Source: Deltaproteobacteria bacterium
GTDB lineage: Bacteria > Myxococcota_A > UBA9042 > CAIXZC01
Direction of reading: 5' to 3'
Length of the DNA stretch: 54,055 nt
NCBI GenBank assembly: GCA_016875215.1
Contig: VGRX01000005.1
Location: 1 to 54,055, forward strand
Under the pieces are notes generated by a model that did no database searches, was not told the origin of the DNA, and worked only from the letters and a program-made list of their open reading frames with translations. Both the position numbers and the translations under genes were made by a program. Below are positions 34,277 to 43,255 of this stretch, piece after piece (position 1 is the stretch's first letter; every line of letters starts with the position of its first letter).

Positions 34277-35641
34277 ATGCAGAACGACAGGCGCACCGGC
34301 ATCCAGGTGAACATGGCGAAGATGAAGACCGCGGCGCTGTTGGGCCTGGCTCTGGGGCTCTTCCTGACGGCGACGCTTGCGGCCAGGGGCAACAGTGCGG
34401 CCGGCAACGAGCCGTCCGACGTGGTCCATTCCCTGGCTCGCATGGCCTCGTTGCTCCCGACCGGGGGGATCGAGACCGCGGTCCGGCTGCTGCGGCAGGA
34501 ATCGGAGCAGGCGGCCCCAAGGCTCGAGCCGGCCAGCTTCATCGATACCAGCTTCGAGATGCTCGACCTGGCGGCCACCACGGTGGGAAAGAACCCGACG
34601 CTGGAGCTCGAGGGGGGCAGGAAGATCTCCTTCACCCTTCGCCCCGACCTCCAGAAGGAGGCGGAGAAGGTCTTCGAGCAGTACCGTCCCCACGAGGCAG
34701 CGTTCGTGGCCCTCGACCCCAGGACCGGGGAGGTGCTGGCCCTCGCCGGGTACGCGGACGGCAAGCTGGCCCCGCACAGGGCGTTGCAGGCCGAAGGCCC
34801 TGCGGCATCGGTCTACAAGGTGATCACCGGGGCTGCCCTGGTCGAGGGCAAGGGCGTTTCCTCCGCCAAGGAGGTCTGCTACCACGGCGGCGGCAGCGGA
34901 ATAGCAAAGAGCCACCTCGTCCACGATCCCGACCGGGATCATACCTGCCACAGCCTCGCCGAGGCCATGGGGCGCTCGGCCAACGTGGTGTTCGCCCGGT
35001 TGGCTTTCAATCTGCTCACCCGCGGCGAGATGAAGGCGTTTGCCGAGCGCTTCGGCTTCAACCAGGTCCTGCCGTTCGAATGGCCGGTCGAGGTGAGCCG
35101 GGTGGACGTGCCCGACAACCGGCTGGAGTTCGCCCGCATGGCAGCCGGGTTCTATCATTCCACGCTCAGCCCGTTCCACGGCGCTCTGCTGGCAGCGGCG
35201 GTGGCGAACGGGGGACGGATGATGCGTCCCGGAATCGTCAGCGAGGTCACGGAGCGTGACGGCACGGTCTCCTGGCAGCGTCAGCCCGAGCTCTTCCTGG
35301 AGCCCATCTCCGCTCAGACCGCCGGGATCCTTTGCGAGATGATGCAGAAGACCGTGACGGACGGTACCGCGCGCAAGTACTTCAGCCGCCGGACCCCCGG
35401 CCTCAAGGGGGTGACGGTCGCGGGCAAGACCGGCTCGCTGTCCGAAACCCATGAGGGAGTCCGATACCACTATTCCTGGTTCGTCGGCTTCGCACCCGCG
35501 GACGACCCGAAGATCGCCTTTGCCTCGCTGGTCGTCAACGACCCCAACTGGAAGGTCAAGGGGCCGGTAGTCGCACGCCGGGTCCTCGACCGCTTCTTCC
35601 AGGAGGACTCCACCCCGCATCACCGCACCGCCAGGCGCTGA
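34277..35641 (+). CDS. penicillin-binding transpeptidase-domain protein
   Basis: 454 residues; ATG after GGAGAGGG. N-terminal signal anchor (about 17-36), a short domain, then a transpeptidase domain with all three motifs: SVYK (Ser178-Lys181), SAN (234-236), KTGS (384-387). Flanking patterns FVALDPRTGEVLALAGYA and AMGRSANVVFARLAF are as in class B penicillin-binding proteins, though the long N-terminal PBP-dimer module is missing, so this is a small monofunctional D,D-transpeptidase acting on peptidoglycan in the periplasm. A TTGCGC-16-TAGGAT promoter-like pair lies at 34221-34248. The next gene starts 5 bases downstream. Confidence 0.9.
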   Translation: MQNDRRTGIQVNMAKMKTAALLGLALGLFLTATLAARGNSAAGNEPSDVVHSLARMASLLPTGGIETAVRLLRQESEQAAPRLEPASFIDTSFEMLDLAATTVGKNPTLELEGGRKISFTLRPDLQKEAEKVFEQYRPHEAAFVALDPRTGEVLALAGYADGKLAPHRALQAEGPAASVYKVITGAALVEGKGVSSAKEVCYHGGGSGIAKSHLVHDPDRDHTCHSLAEAMGRSANVVFARLAFNLLTRGEMKAFAERFGFNQVLPFEWPVEVSRVDVPDNRLEFARMAAGFYHSTLSPFHGALLAAAVANGGRMMRPGIVSEVTERDGTVSWQRQPELFLEPISAQTAGILCEMMQKTVTDGTARKYFSRRTPGLKGVTVAGKTGSLSETHEGVRYHYSWFVGFAPADDPKIAFASLVVNDPNWKVKGPVVARRVLDRFFQEDSTPHHRTARR

Positions 35642-35646
35642 TTCCG

Positions 35647-37125
35647 ATGCGCCCACTGCTGCCGACGGATTCCGGCAGGGAAGGCCCTTTGCCCGGGACC
35701 GCAGGTGCGGCGTCCGGCGGGGGGACTGCAGGCTCCCGGTCCGGTTCGAAGTCCCTGTCCGCCCCCCAGGCCGTGGAACGCCGCATGGGGGGACTCGAGG
35801 CCGTCCTCCTCGTGGTCGGAAGCATGGTCGGCACCGGCATCCTCGTGACCCCCGCCCTGGTCTCAGCAAGCACCGGGAGTCTGGCCGGCGTCCTCCTCGT
35901 CTGGGGAGGGGGGGCTCTATATGCCCTCCTCGGCGCCCTGTCCCAGGCCGAGCTGGCCACCCGCTATCCCAGGGCCGGCGGGGACTACGTGTTCCTCCGG
36001 GAATCGTTCGGCCCTCTCCCCGCGTTCCTGTGCGGCTGGGTCTCGCTGACCATCGGGTTTGCAGGTTCGATCGCTGCCCTGGCACGCACCTGCGGCCAGT
36101 ACCTCCTCCGGGCCTTTCCCGGGGTGGCCGGATGGCTTCCAGTCACCCCGGCCCACACGGAACAGACCGTCTCAGCCCTGTCCGCCGAGACGGGCGTCGC
36201 CATCGCGCTCATCCTGGCACTGACCGTTGTGAACCTGCTCGGCGTCAGTGCGGGGAGCCGGACGCAGGCCGTGCTGACCGCTGCCAAGGTCGCAGGGCTT
36301 GCAGTGCTCATGGGCGTCGCACTGTGGGCCAGCCCCCAGGCGCCCCCTCCGGTCCCCCCGTCGCTCCCGCTCTCCGCAGCACTGCTCCCGGTCGTCTTCT
36401 CCTACACCGGGTGGAATGACGCCATCTACGTGGGCGGCGAGATCACGAGGCCCGGCCGCAACCTCCCCCTGGCCCTGATCGCCGGGACCGCAGCGGTCGC
36501 TCTCCTCTACCTGCTGTTCAATGCCGCATTCGTCCTCTCGACCGGAGGCCACGTCGGCCAGGGAAAGGACCTCGCCGTTGCCGCGGCCATGGCCGAGGTG
36601 GCCCTCGGACCCGGCAGCCAGCCCCTCGTGGCGAGCCTTGCCGCACTGCTCGTCTCAGGGACCATGGCCGCACTGGCCGTGACCGGCCCCCGCATCGCGT
36701 ACGCCATGGCCCGGGACGCGGCCCTCCCGCAATCGCTCGGTCGCCTCAATGCCCGCCAGGCACCGACCAATGCCCTGCTCTTCCAGGCTGCCGTCGCCGT
36801 CCTGTTCGTGCTGGCCGGGTCGTTGCAGCAGATCATCGAGTGGGTGGGGTTTGCCCTGGTGGTCTTCTCCGCCCTGGCCACGGCCTGCATCTTCGTGGAG
36901 CGCGCCCGCCGTCCGTTGCCGGAAAACGCAACCGGGTATCGGATCCCCCTTTGGCCCCTGCCCCCGGTGCTCTACATCGGGATCAGCCTGGCCATCGCCG
37001 TCGCGGTGGCCCTGGAGGACCCCGGCCAGGCACTCTACGGCATCCTCCTCGTGCTGTCCGGCCTTCCGGTCTACTGGCTGTCACGCTCGAAGACGAGGCT
37101 TAAACAAGAAAGGGACCCGCCCTGA
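35647..37125 (+). CDS. APC-superfamily amino acid permease
   Basis: 492 residues with twelve hydrophobic segments after a Gly/Ser-rich N-terminus of about 45 residues. The first helix carries LLVVGSMVGTGILVTPALV, the substrate-binding unwound GxGI segment, and the sixth helix region VVFSYTGWNDAIYVGGEIT is typical for amino acid/polyamine/organocation transporters; EITRPGRNLPLALI follows. Inner-membrane import or exchange of an amino acid, substrate not predictable. Five bases after the transpeptidase stop, so co-transcribed; a hairpin terminator overlaps its last codons. Confidence 0.93.
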   Translation: MRPLLPTDSGREGPLPGTAGAASGGGTAGSRSGSKSLSAPQAVERRMGGLEAVLLVVGSMVGTGILVTPALVSASTGSLAGVLLVWGGGALYALLGALSQAELATRYPRAGGDYVFLRESFGPLPAFLCGWVSLTIGFAGSIAALARTCGQYLLRAFPGVAGWLPVTPAHTEQTVSALSAETGVAIALILALTVVNLLGVSAGSRTQAVLTAAKVAGLAVLMGVALWASPQAPPPVPPSLPLSAALLPVVFSYTGWNDAIYVGGEITRPGRNLPLALIAGTAAVALLYLLFNAAFVLSTGGHVGQGKDLAVAAAMAEVALGPGSQPLVASLAALLVSGTMAALAVTGPRIAYAMARDAALPQSLGRLNARQAPTNALLFQAAVAVLFVLAGSLQQIIEWVGFALVVFSALATACIFVERARRPLPENATGYRIPLWPLPPVLYIGISLAIAVAVALEDPGQALYGILLVLSGLPVYWLSRSKTRLKQERDPP

Positions 37126-37140
37126 CGGGGGGTCCCTTTC
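37108..37140 (+). terminator. hairpin terminator after the APC permease gene
   Basis: GAAAGGGACCC (37108-37118) pairs perfectly with GGGTCCCTTTC (37130-37140): 11-bp stem, 11-base loop. The stem is G/C-rich at the loop and A/T at its base, but only CGATCTTTC follows rather than a clean T-run, so efficiency is uncertain; the flanking A-run would help termination from the opposite side. Confidence 0.65.
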
Positions 37141-37741
37141 CGATCTTTCAGGGCTCGCCACATTAACCGAAGAACTCAGAAGGACTACAAGAGGGAGCAG
37201 GGCTAGCGACGAGCCCGTTGTGCTGCCGCCCTGCCGTGTGGAAATGTCCCTCGAACCGTTGCAGCCCGGTCCCAGGGGTTCCGTAAATGGGGGGAAAAAG
37301 CGTGGAACAAAGGAATATGGGGACTGGAATCAAACGTCCTTTCATTATGCAAGTGCCGTGCCAGCCAGCGACTCGCTGGACGTTTTCTTTTGATTTCGCC
37401 AGATTTCCTTGCCGCCCACCCATCGGAATCACGGCCGATCGAGGGCTTGACAGGCGGTTGGGGCGGACGCCCAGGGAATCCGCAGATCGGATCGTGCGGG
37501 TGACGCGTCGCGTTGATTGCCGACTCCTGCGTCATGAGGCAAAACAGGGGGCAAACTGTATCGCCGTGAAACACTTCTGCCCTTCTCTTGGACCAAACGT
37601 CCGATCTCGTGCCCCCAGGCCCTTTTGGAACAGGTGGTAGAATTGTTCCAACGTGAAACATGTGTTCCGGGAAGGAGCAGAGCCAGGAGGGAACCCGGGG
37701 CTGGCGAAAGGGAGCGGTCGGTCAAGCCTCGACCGGCCGGC
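37141..37741. other. 600-bp region without recognised gene
   Basis: Between the convergent APC permease and RidA genes. Short open frames exist on both strands (for example 37203-37661 minus, 37287-37640 plus) but none shows a known motif, and the A/T content is higher than in the neighbours. Visible structure: inverted repeat TTGGAACA (37625-37632) / TGTTCCAA (37644-37651) with an 11-base spacer, further TGGAACA and TGTTCC copies near 37307 and 37663, and two GTGAAACA octamers (37566-37573, 37653-37660). Could hold a decayed gene, a small RNA or protein-binding sites. Confidence 0.4.
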
Positions 37742-38128
37742 TCAGCGGGCGCACACGACCTCGATTTCGACCCGGGCCCCGCGGGGTAGCGCTGCCACCG
37801 CGACCGTGGCCCGGGCAGGCAGGCTGCCGGTGAAGTAGCCGGCATAGACCTCATTGACCTTGGGAAAGTCACCCATGTCCACCAGGAAGATCGTGCTCTT
37901 CACCACGTTTCCCAGCGTGAATCCGGCCGCTTCCACCACCGCCCGGACGTTCTCCATCACCAGGCGGGTCTGCGCCGTGATGTCTCCGGTCTCCATCTGG
38001 CCGGTCGTCGGGCTGAGCGGGATCTGCCCGGAAGCAAAAAGGAGATCGCTGCACGAGTCAACCAGGACCGCCTGGCTGTAAGGCCCGATGGCCTTTGGAG
38101 CGTTGTCGGTCTGTATCGTTCTAGCCAT
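37742..38128 (-). CDS. ridA: RidA-family reactive enamine/imine deaminase
   Basis: 128 residues; ATG behind GGAGG. Hydrolyses 2-aminoacrylate and similar enamines made by PLP enzymes; acts as a cytoplasmic trimer. Marks: TDNAPKAIGPYSQAVLVDS, LLFASGQIPLSPTTGQ, and the catalytic-arginine end LPARATVAVAALPRGARVEI. Normal length. Monocistronic, convergent with the APC permease across the 600-bp spacer. Confidence 0.95.
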   Translation of the reverse strand: MARTIQTDNAPKAIGPYSQAVLVDSCSDLLFASGQIPLSPTTGQMETGDITAQTRLVMENVRAVVEAAGFTLGNVVKSTIFLVDMGDFPKVNEVYAGYFTGSLPARATVAVAALPRGARVEIEVVCAR

Positions 38129-38241
38129 CCCTGAACCTCCGCACGCGGGTGGAACGCGCGCAGAGTTGCCCATTTTTTGACAGATTGCAAGGGGGGAATA
38201 GCCTTGACTCGGACGTGTTCGTGCGGACTCCGGGGGATGAC

Positions 38242-39171
38242 ATGAGGCTGCGGGACGAAGGGAAGCTGAAGCCGAAGATGGAGTTCCAGTTCGAGACCCG
38301 GCATTTCTTCCTGCTGGTCGTCTGGAGCATCCCCCTGTCCGTCATCATCTTCTGCACCGGTCTGTTCATCGGGCAGAAGGGGCAGGCAGGCACTCGGGGC
38401 GTGACGCTGAACAACCCGCAGGGCAACGGCCCGGAGGTTCGGGAGAACCGTCCGGACCCGCTGCTCAGCTCGCTGTCGTTTCTGTCCCGGCTGGTCCGAC
38501 ACCCCGAGAAGAGGCAGCACGAGGATGCCGCACTCGATGCCCTGGCAGCGCTTCGCGAGGACATCCTGAAGAAGCAGGAGCGTGAGGATGCCGTGCTTCG
38601 CGCGCAGCTCGAGCGGGAGGTGTTCAGCCCTCCTGCAGCCCCTCCGGTCGACCCGCAGCAGGTGCTGGCGTCGTCCAACGGCGTGCAGGCGACCCTGGGG
38701 CGCTCCCGTCAGGCCAACATGGGGCTGGTCCCGGATCTGTCGGCCCTGGCCGCTCCGGTCGAGCCCGAGCCGGTACCCGTACCCGAGGCGCAACTCGCTG
38801 CAGAGCTGCCGGAGCCGGTTGCCCCTCTTGCGGACCCAGCCCACGTGCAGGAGCCTGCTGCAAGAGCCGATGGTCTGCCCCAGGGGGACCCGTCGCAGAT
38901 CGAGGTGAACGCGGACGGCCGCCAGCGCTTCTACGCCATCCAGGCCAAGGCATTCCGGGAGAAGTCGGACGCCGATGTCTTCCTCGGCTATCTCCAGCAG
39001 GAGCTCACCAGGTCCGAGTACAAGGCCTTCATCATGCCCGTCGAGCTGCCCGGCAAAGGCAAGTGGTACCGCGTTCGCATCGGCAAGTTCCAGACCCGGC
39101 TGGACGCCGAGAAGTTCAAGCAGTCGTTCGAGAAGAAGCTCGGGCTTGAAACCTTCCTCGTGACTCTGTAA
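38242..39171 (+). CDS. SPOR-domain membrane protein
   Basis: 309 residues from the ATG behind CGGGGGATG; the frame is open about 90 bases upstream. Short cytoplasmic N-terminus, one transmembrane segment (about 22-45, FFLLVVWSIPLSVIIFCTGL), a charged helical part (about 80-125), a long Pro/Val/Glu linker, and a C-terminal SPOR domain (about 233-309: FYAIQAKAFREKSDADVFL, KWYRVRIGKFQTRLDAEKF). SPOR domains bind glycan strands stripped of stem peptides, so this protein probably goes to the division site or other zones of wall remodelling. Confidence 0.9.
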   Translation: MRLRDEGKLKPKMEFQFETRHFFLLVVWSIPLSVIIFCTGLFIGQKGQAGTRGVTLNNPQGNGPEVRENRPDPLLSSLSFLSRLVRHPEKRQHEDAALDALAALREDILKKQEREDAVLRAQLEREVFSPPAAPPVDPQQVLASSNGVQATLGRSRQANMGLVPDLSALAAPVEPEPVPVPEAQLAAELPEPVAPLADPAHVQEPAARADGLPQGDPSQIEVNADGRQRFYAIQAKAFREKSDADVFLGYLQQELTRSEYKAFIMPVELPGKGKWYRVRIGKFQTRLDAEKFKQSFEKKLGLETFLVTL

Positions 39172-39234
39172 CGTCCGGTCCTGTCCCGCAGGGACCCCTT
39201 CGAACACATCGACTTGCGGGCAATTGGGGGTCAG

Positions 39235-40254
39235 ATGGAAGCCTACATCCTCGACGGCCCGCGCCAGCTCCGGGAGGCCGCTCGGGCGGCAGAGGGCCTA
39301 CCTGCCAGTCTCTTCAAAGGCCCGGACGGATCGGGTCGGCCCTTTGCTTCCGCCATGCTCCTCGGCATGGGGGGCAGCGCCCTGTCGGCAGGGCTGCTCG
39401 AGTTGCTCCGGTTCGCAGAGCGGAGCGACTGGCGGTTCGATGTCGTTCGGGACTACCGGCTGCCTCGGAAGCCGGACCGCTCCACGCTGCTGCTGGCCTT
39501 GTCCTACTCCGGTGAGACCGAGGAAACCCTGGCGGCGTTCGAGGAGGCCATGGCTGCCGGGAGCCCGGCCGTGGCCGCGTCCAGGGGCGGCAGGCTCGAA
39601 GAGGCCGCACGCCGCCACTCGGTCCCCTTTGTCCGCGTTCCGGAGCGGCCGGCCGACTTCCAGCCCCGCTTTGCCCTGAGTTTCATGTTTGCTCTGGCCT
39701 GGCGCATCCTGGTCCGGGCCGGGCTCCTGGCCACCTCGACATCGCTGGACGAGCTGTCGGACCGGCTGGCCGCACTCGACCTTCGGCCGCAAGGGGAGGA
39801 GCTGGCTGCCTGGATCGGGGAACGCATCCCGGTGGTCTACGTGCCCACGGAGTTCGAGGCCGGCGTGGCCCGTACCTGGCGCATCAAGTTCAACGAGAAT
39901 GCCAAGATCCCGTGCATCGCCGGCGCCCTGCCCGAGGCGAACCACAACGAGATGATCGCATTTCCGGGAACTGAGCCCCCGGGCCGGTTCGCATTCCTCC
40001 TGTTCGATGATCCGGATGGCGATGAGCGGGTCTCCGTCCGGTTCCGCCTCACCGGTGAGCTGCTGAGCTCATACGGCTACCCGGTCAGGCAGCTCCGCCT
40101 CGACCCCGGCGTGCCCCCTGTGCAGAAGGCCCTGTCATCGCTTCTCCTGGCCGACTGGGTCACCCTGGCCCATGCCCGACTGCACGGCGTGGACCCGGTC
40201 TCGATCCCCGCGATCCAGGAGTTCAAGCAGCTCCTCCGCAACGAGCCTCGATAG
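39235..40254 (+). CDS. bifunctional phosphoglucose/phosphomannose isomerase-type SIS protein
   Basis: 339 residues; ATG behind GGGGGTC. Two SIS sub-domains: LLGMGGSALSAGLLELL and LALSYSGETEETLAAFEEA, then KFNENAKIPCIAGALPEANH with NEM, the signature of the archaeal/bacterial PGI/PMI family that isomerises glucose-6-phosphate and mannose-6-phosphate. The ENAK and PE-x-NHNE elements hold active-site residues. Follows the SPOR gene by 63 bases on the same strand. Confidence 0.9.
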   Translation: MEAYILDGPRQLREAARAAEGLPASLFKGPDGSGRPFASAMLLGMGGSALSAGLLELLRFAERSDWRFDVVRDYRLPRKPDRSTLLLALSYSGETEETLAAFEEAMAAGSPAVAASRGGRLEEAARRHSVPFVRVPERPADFQPRFALSFMFALAWRILVRAGLLATSTSLDELSDRLAALDLRPQGEELAAWIGERIPVVYVPTEFEAGVARTWRIKFNENAKIPCIAGALPEANHNEMIAFPGTEPPGRFAFLLFDDPDGDERVSVRFRLTGELLSSYGYPVRQLRLDPGVPPVQKALSSLLLADWVTLAHARLHGVDPVSIPAIQEFKQLLRNEPR

Positions 40255-40271
40255 GAATCCCAGGGGCCTTG

Positions 40272-41144
40272 CTACTCGCTGCGGCGGGCACAGACGAATC
40301 GATCTTCGCCCGCCAGATCCTTGCCGATCTCGATGTCGACGAAGCCGGCCGAGGCCAGAAGGCGGCGGACCGTCGGCGTCTGGGCGGCACCGGCGTATTC
40401 CATGAGGAAGATCCCGCCAGCGACCAGCACGCGCTCGAGCAGCGGGACGATTCCGGTCACCAGGTCGAGCCCCTCCGGGCCCCCGTCCACCGCTTCGCGC
40501 GGCTCGTGCAGCCGAATCTCCGGCGGCAGGCCGTCCCATTCCCCGGTCGGAACGTAGGGGGGATTGCAGGTCACGAACCGGAACGTCTCGGTCGCCCTCG
40601 ACAGGTAGTCCCGTGCATCGGCCTCGATGACGTTGAGCCGGTCCGATACGCCGGCATCACGGGCATTGTCCGCGGCCGTCCGGACCGCCACCGGCGAGAT
40701 GTCGACCGCTGTTCCCACCGCAGCCGGACGCTCGGCCAGAATGCTGACGGCCACGTTCCCGCTGCCGGTGCACAGGTCGAGGAGGAGGAAGCGCTCGTCC
40801 GGCTGGGTGGCTGCCAGAACCTGCTCCACCAGGAGCTCGGTTTCGGGCCGGGGTACGAACACCCCTGCCGGCGTGTGCAGGCGCAGGCGGTGGAACTCGC
40901 GCCCGCCGGTGATGTGAGCAACGCAGTGCCGGGCGGCCCGCTCCCGCACCAGCCCCCGGAAACGGTCCAGTTCCGGGCGCGTCAGCGGCCGGTCCGGCCC
41001 GGTGTACAGGTCGAGCCGCGTGCACCCGAGCGCGTGCGCCAGCAACAGCTCCGTATCCAGGCGCGGGGAATCGCATCCCTTGTCCTTCAGGTAGCTCGTG
41101 GTCCAGCGCAGAAGGTCCAGCACGGTCCAGATGCGGTTGTCCAT
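40272..41144 (-). CDS. prmC: peptide chain release factor N5-glutamine methyltransferase
   Basis: 290 residues; ATG overlapping the upstream stop as TGATG with GGAGGT before it. Methylates the Gln of the GGQ motif in release factors. N-terminal helical domain, then FVPRPETELLVEQVL, the SAM loop LDLCTGSGNVAVSILAE, an acidic VDISPVAV, and NPPY (194-197) that holds the target glutamine. The Cys and Ser of DLCTGSG are normal variants. Coupled to the preceding large lipoprotein gene. Confidence 0.95.
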   Translation of the reverse strand: MDNRIWTVLDLLRWTTSYLKDKGCDSPRLDTELLLAHALGCTRLDLYTGPDRPLTRPELDRFRGLVRERAARHCVAHITGGREFHRLRLHTPAGVFVPRPETELLVEQVLAATQPDERFLLLDLCTGSGNVAVSILAERPAAVGTAVDISPVAVRTAADNARDAGVSDRLNVIEADARDYLSRATETFRFVTCNPPYVPTGEWDGLPPEIRLHEPREAVDGGPEGLDLVTGIVPLLERVLVAGGIFLMEYAGAAQTPTVRRLLASAGFVDIEIGKDLAGEDRFVCARRSE

Positions 41145-43249
41145 CAGCGGACCTCCTCTGTTGCCGGGGCCGCAAGGACTCCGGACGTCAGTCTGCACAG
41201 AGCGAGGTACCAGTCGGCACGGGCGGACGCAGAGGCCTCCGCCGGCAGCTCGAGCGCCGCATCCAGAACGTCGGCAGCCGGAGTCGCAGCAGCCAGCTCG
41301 GTGAACAGCATCTGCCGGAGGGCCGGGTCGACCACGGCCGAGGCCAGACGCACGCGGGCCTGCCGAGGATACCGACTGCATTCCCGCACCGCATCGGCCA
41401 GAAGGTCATCCCGGCGCCACGAGTCGGCAATCGACAGCAGTTGCCTCTCCAACGCATCCAGCGTCGAGGCCTTCTCCTCCGACGTCGAGGCCGCCAGCCG
41501 GATTGCGCCCCGGGCGGCCACGTATCGGTCCTGCAACGCCGCTGCCACCCTTGCAGCGTGCTCCGTGTCCCGGTTGGCCAGCAGGAAGAGCAGCAGCGCA
41601 AACCGGGCATCGTCCCGGGAAGAGGGGTCTTCCAGCAGGTCCAGCGTCTGCATGGCCAGGGCGACGGACTTCGGGGCCACCTGTCTCGCCAGGCAGGTCG
41701 CTGCCTCCTTTCGCATCTCGCCGTCCGCTATTCGGGGTACCGTAGCGGTCGCATCGGAATCGAGCCCCGCACAGACCAGGCAGCTTCGGTACCACGCCCG
41801 CTCGCGCATGTCGTCCGGACCGCCGGACACGATGCGACGGACCTCCCGAGGGGCAGAGGCACAGCAGGCCGCCAGCACCTCGTCCGACAGATCCGGTCCG
41901 AGTCGAGTCTTCGCCTCGCGGTAGACCTCCTCCAGGCGAGCCGGATCCTTGCTGCACAGACCCGCAAACATAGTGGTTGCCGCCTCGCGTGCGCGCGCCG
42001 GAGGCAGGTGCGTCAGAACCAGGTGGAGAGCCATGGCAGGCCTTTGCTCGAAGAGCCCCGACGCGATGCTCTCGGCCGCTTCGGCCCGGTACGCTCGGTC
42101 GCCGATGCGCAGCACGAGACCGACGGCCCTGTCGGGAGAGGCCGGAACCACTCCCGGAGCCGCCGCGGCATAGACCTCGTCCCGATCGAGCGGCAGGGTC
42201 AGGTGCTCGGACAACGAGAGCGCGGCCTCGGGCAGCCGCGTGGCGAGCCGAAGCGCCACGTCCAGCAGTGCCCATCGTCTCACCAGCCTGGACTCGATTC
42301 CCTGCTCGACGGATTCCGGCCCGAGAACAGCGCCGGCAGCGGCCGACTCCGCACGTGACCGAGCCATGGCAAAATCGTTGAGCAGCGGCTCGACGATGCG
42401 ATCGAGCCACATCGCCACCGAGTCCGGGCCGTGTCTCTGCACCGCTGGAAGGAGAGAGACAAGCATCTGTTCGCGGACGATGCGCGACTCCACGGTCGAC
42501 AGAACGGCCAGCGCTGCGTTTGCGTCCAGCGCGGCCAGGTTCTCGGCGATGGCCGCCACCAGGGCAACGTGCCTCTCCCCCGGAATCCCCCGGATCACAC
42601 GGAGTGCGGCCGCCGTGTCCTGCCCGGCCAGGGCCAGCACGGCCGTGCGGACCTCCTCCAGGTCTGGGTGGCGGGCAGCGCACGGGCCGATTCTGCCGGC
42701 AGCGACCTCGGGTGCGTAGCGGGCCTCGACCCGGGCGATGCCGAGCTCCAGGCGGCATCGCTCGGGCGGCTCGCTGATCTCCGCCGCGGCCGCTGCGGCC
42801 ATGCGCAGGAGCGTGTCCACCTCCGGCGAACGAGGGTGGGGCGCTGCTGCCGGAGGCAGCCCTGGTGTCGGAACCTCGGTCTCGGGCAGCGCAGGCATCG
42901 CTGCCTGGGTTCCGGTCGCGTCACCGGCCGTCTGCGCCGCCACGCCCGTCGCAGCATCGGTGCCGGATGCGTCACCCGGCCCTCCGGACGGACTGCCTGC
43001 GCCCCCCGAGGGGTGCGCCACTCCCCCCCCGGCTGGCTCGCCCGGCAGAGCGGGACCCGCATCGCCGCGCCTCTCACCGAGCCGGCGGGGAGGGCCCGCA
43101 TCCGGCGCAGGGGCCTCCACCGGGCTTTGGTTGCACCCTGTCGCCTGGACCACGACCGCAAGCAGAGCGGATGCAAGGAGCATCGGGCAAATCCGGCCGA
43201 CACACCAGGGAATCCGGGGGTGCGCAGTTTCGGGTAGATTCAGTGCCAC
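41144..43249 (-). CDS. alpha-helical repeat lipoprotein, unknown function
   Basis: 701 residues from the ATG at 43249; the ATG at 43183 (MLLASALLAVVVQATGC) would place the lipid-anchor Cys at residue 17, but neither start has a clear ribosome site. After a Pro/Gly/Ala linker (about 45-140) the remaining 550 residues are almost all helical, with repeated Ala/Leu/Arg amphipathic helices of 30-40 residues (for example ALRVIRGIPGERHVALVAAI, ALHLVLTHLPPARAREAAT), suggesting an ARM/HEAT-like solenoid. No enzymatic motif. It is coupled to prmC downstream and begins 6 bases after the Kelch-like gene. Confidence 0.78.
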   Translation of the reverse strand: MALNLPETAHPRIPWCVGRICPMLLASALLAVVVQATGCNQSPVEAPAPDAGPPRRLGERRGDAGPALPGEPAGGGVAHPSGGAGSPSGGPGDASGTDAATGVAAQTAGDATGTQAAMPALPETEVPTPGLPPAAAPHPRSPEVDTLLRMAAAAAAEISEPPERCRLELGIARVEARYAPEVAAGRIGPCAARHPDLEEVRTAVLALAGQDTAAALRVIRGIPGERHVALVAAIAENLAALDANAALAVLSTVESRIVREQMLVSLLPAVQRHGPDSVAMWLDRIVEPLLNDFAMARSRAESAAAGAVLGPESVEQGIESRLVRRWALLDVALRLATRLPEAALSLSEHLTLPLDRDEVYAAAAPGVVPASPDRAVGLVLRIGDRAYRAEAAESIASGLFEQRPAMALHLVLTHLPPARAREAATTMFAGLCSKDPARLEEVYREAKTRLGPDLSDEVLAACCASAPREVRRIVSGGPDDMRERAWYRSCLVCAGLDSDATATVPRIADGEMRKEAATCLARQVAPKSVALAMQTLDLLEDPSSRDDARFALLLFLLANRDTEHAARVAAALQDRYVAARGAIRLAASTSEEKASTLDALERQLLSIADSWRRDDLLADAVRECSRYPRQARVRLASAVVDPALRQMLFTELAAATPAADVLDAALELPAEASASARADWYLALCRLTSGVLAAPATEEVR

Positions 43250-43255
43250 TGCGGC

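Noticed and set aside
37644..37660. parS-like site TGTTCCAACGTGAAACA
   Set aside because: The right half equals parS but the left half has one substitution and one extra base, and there is no parA or parB nearby; I keep it only as part of the unexplained region.
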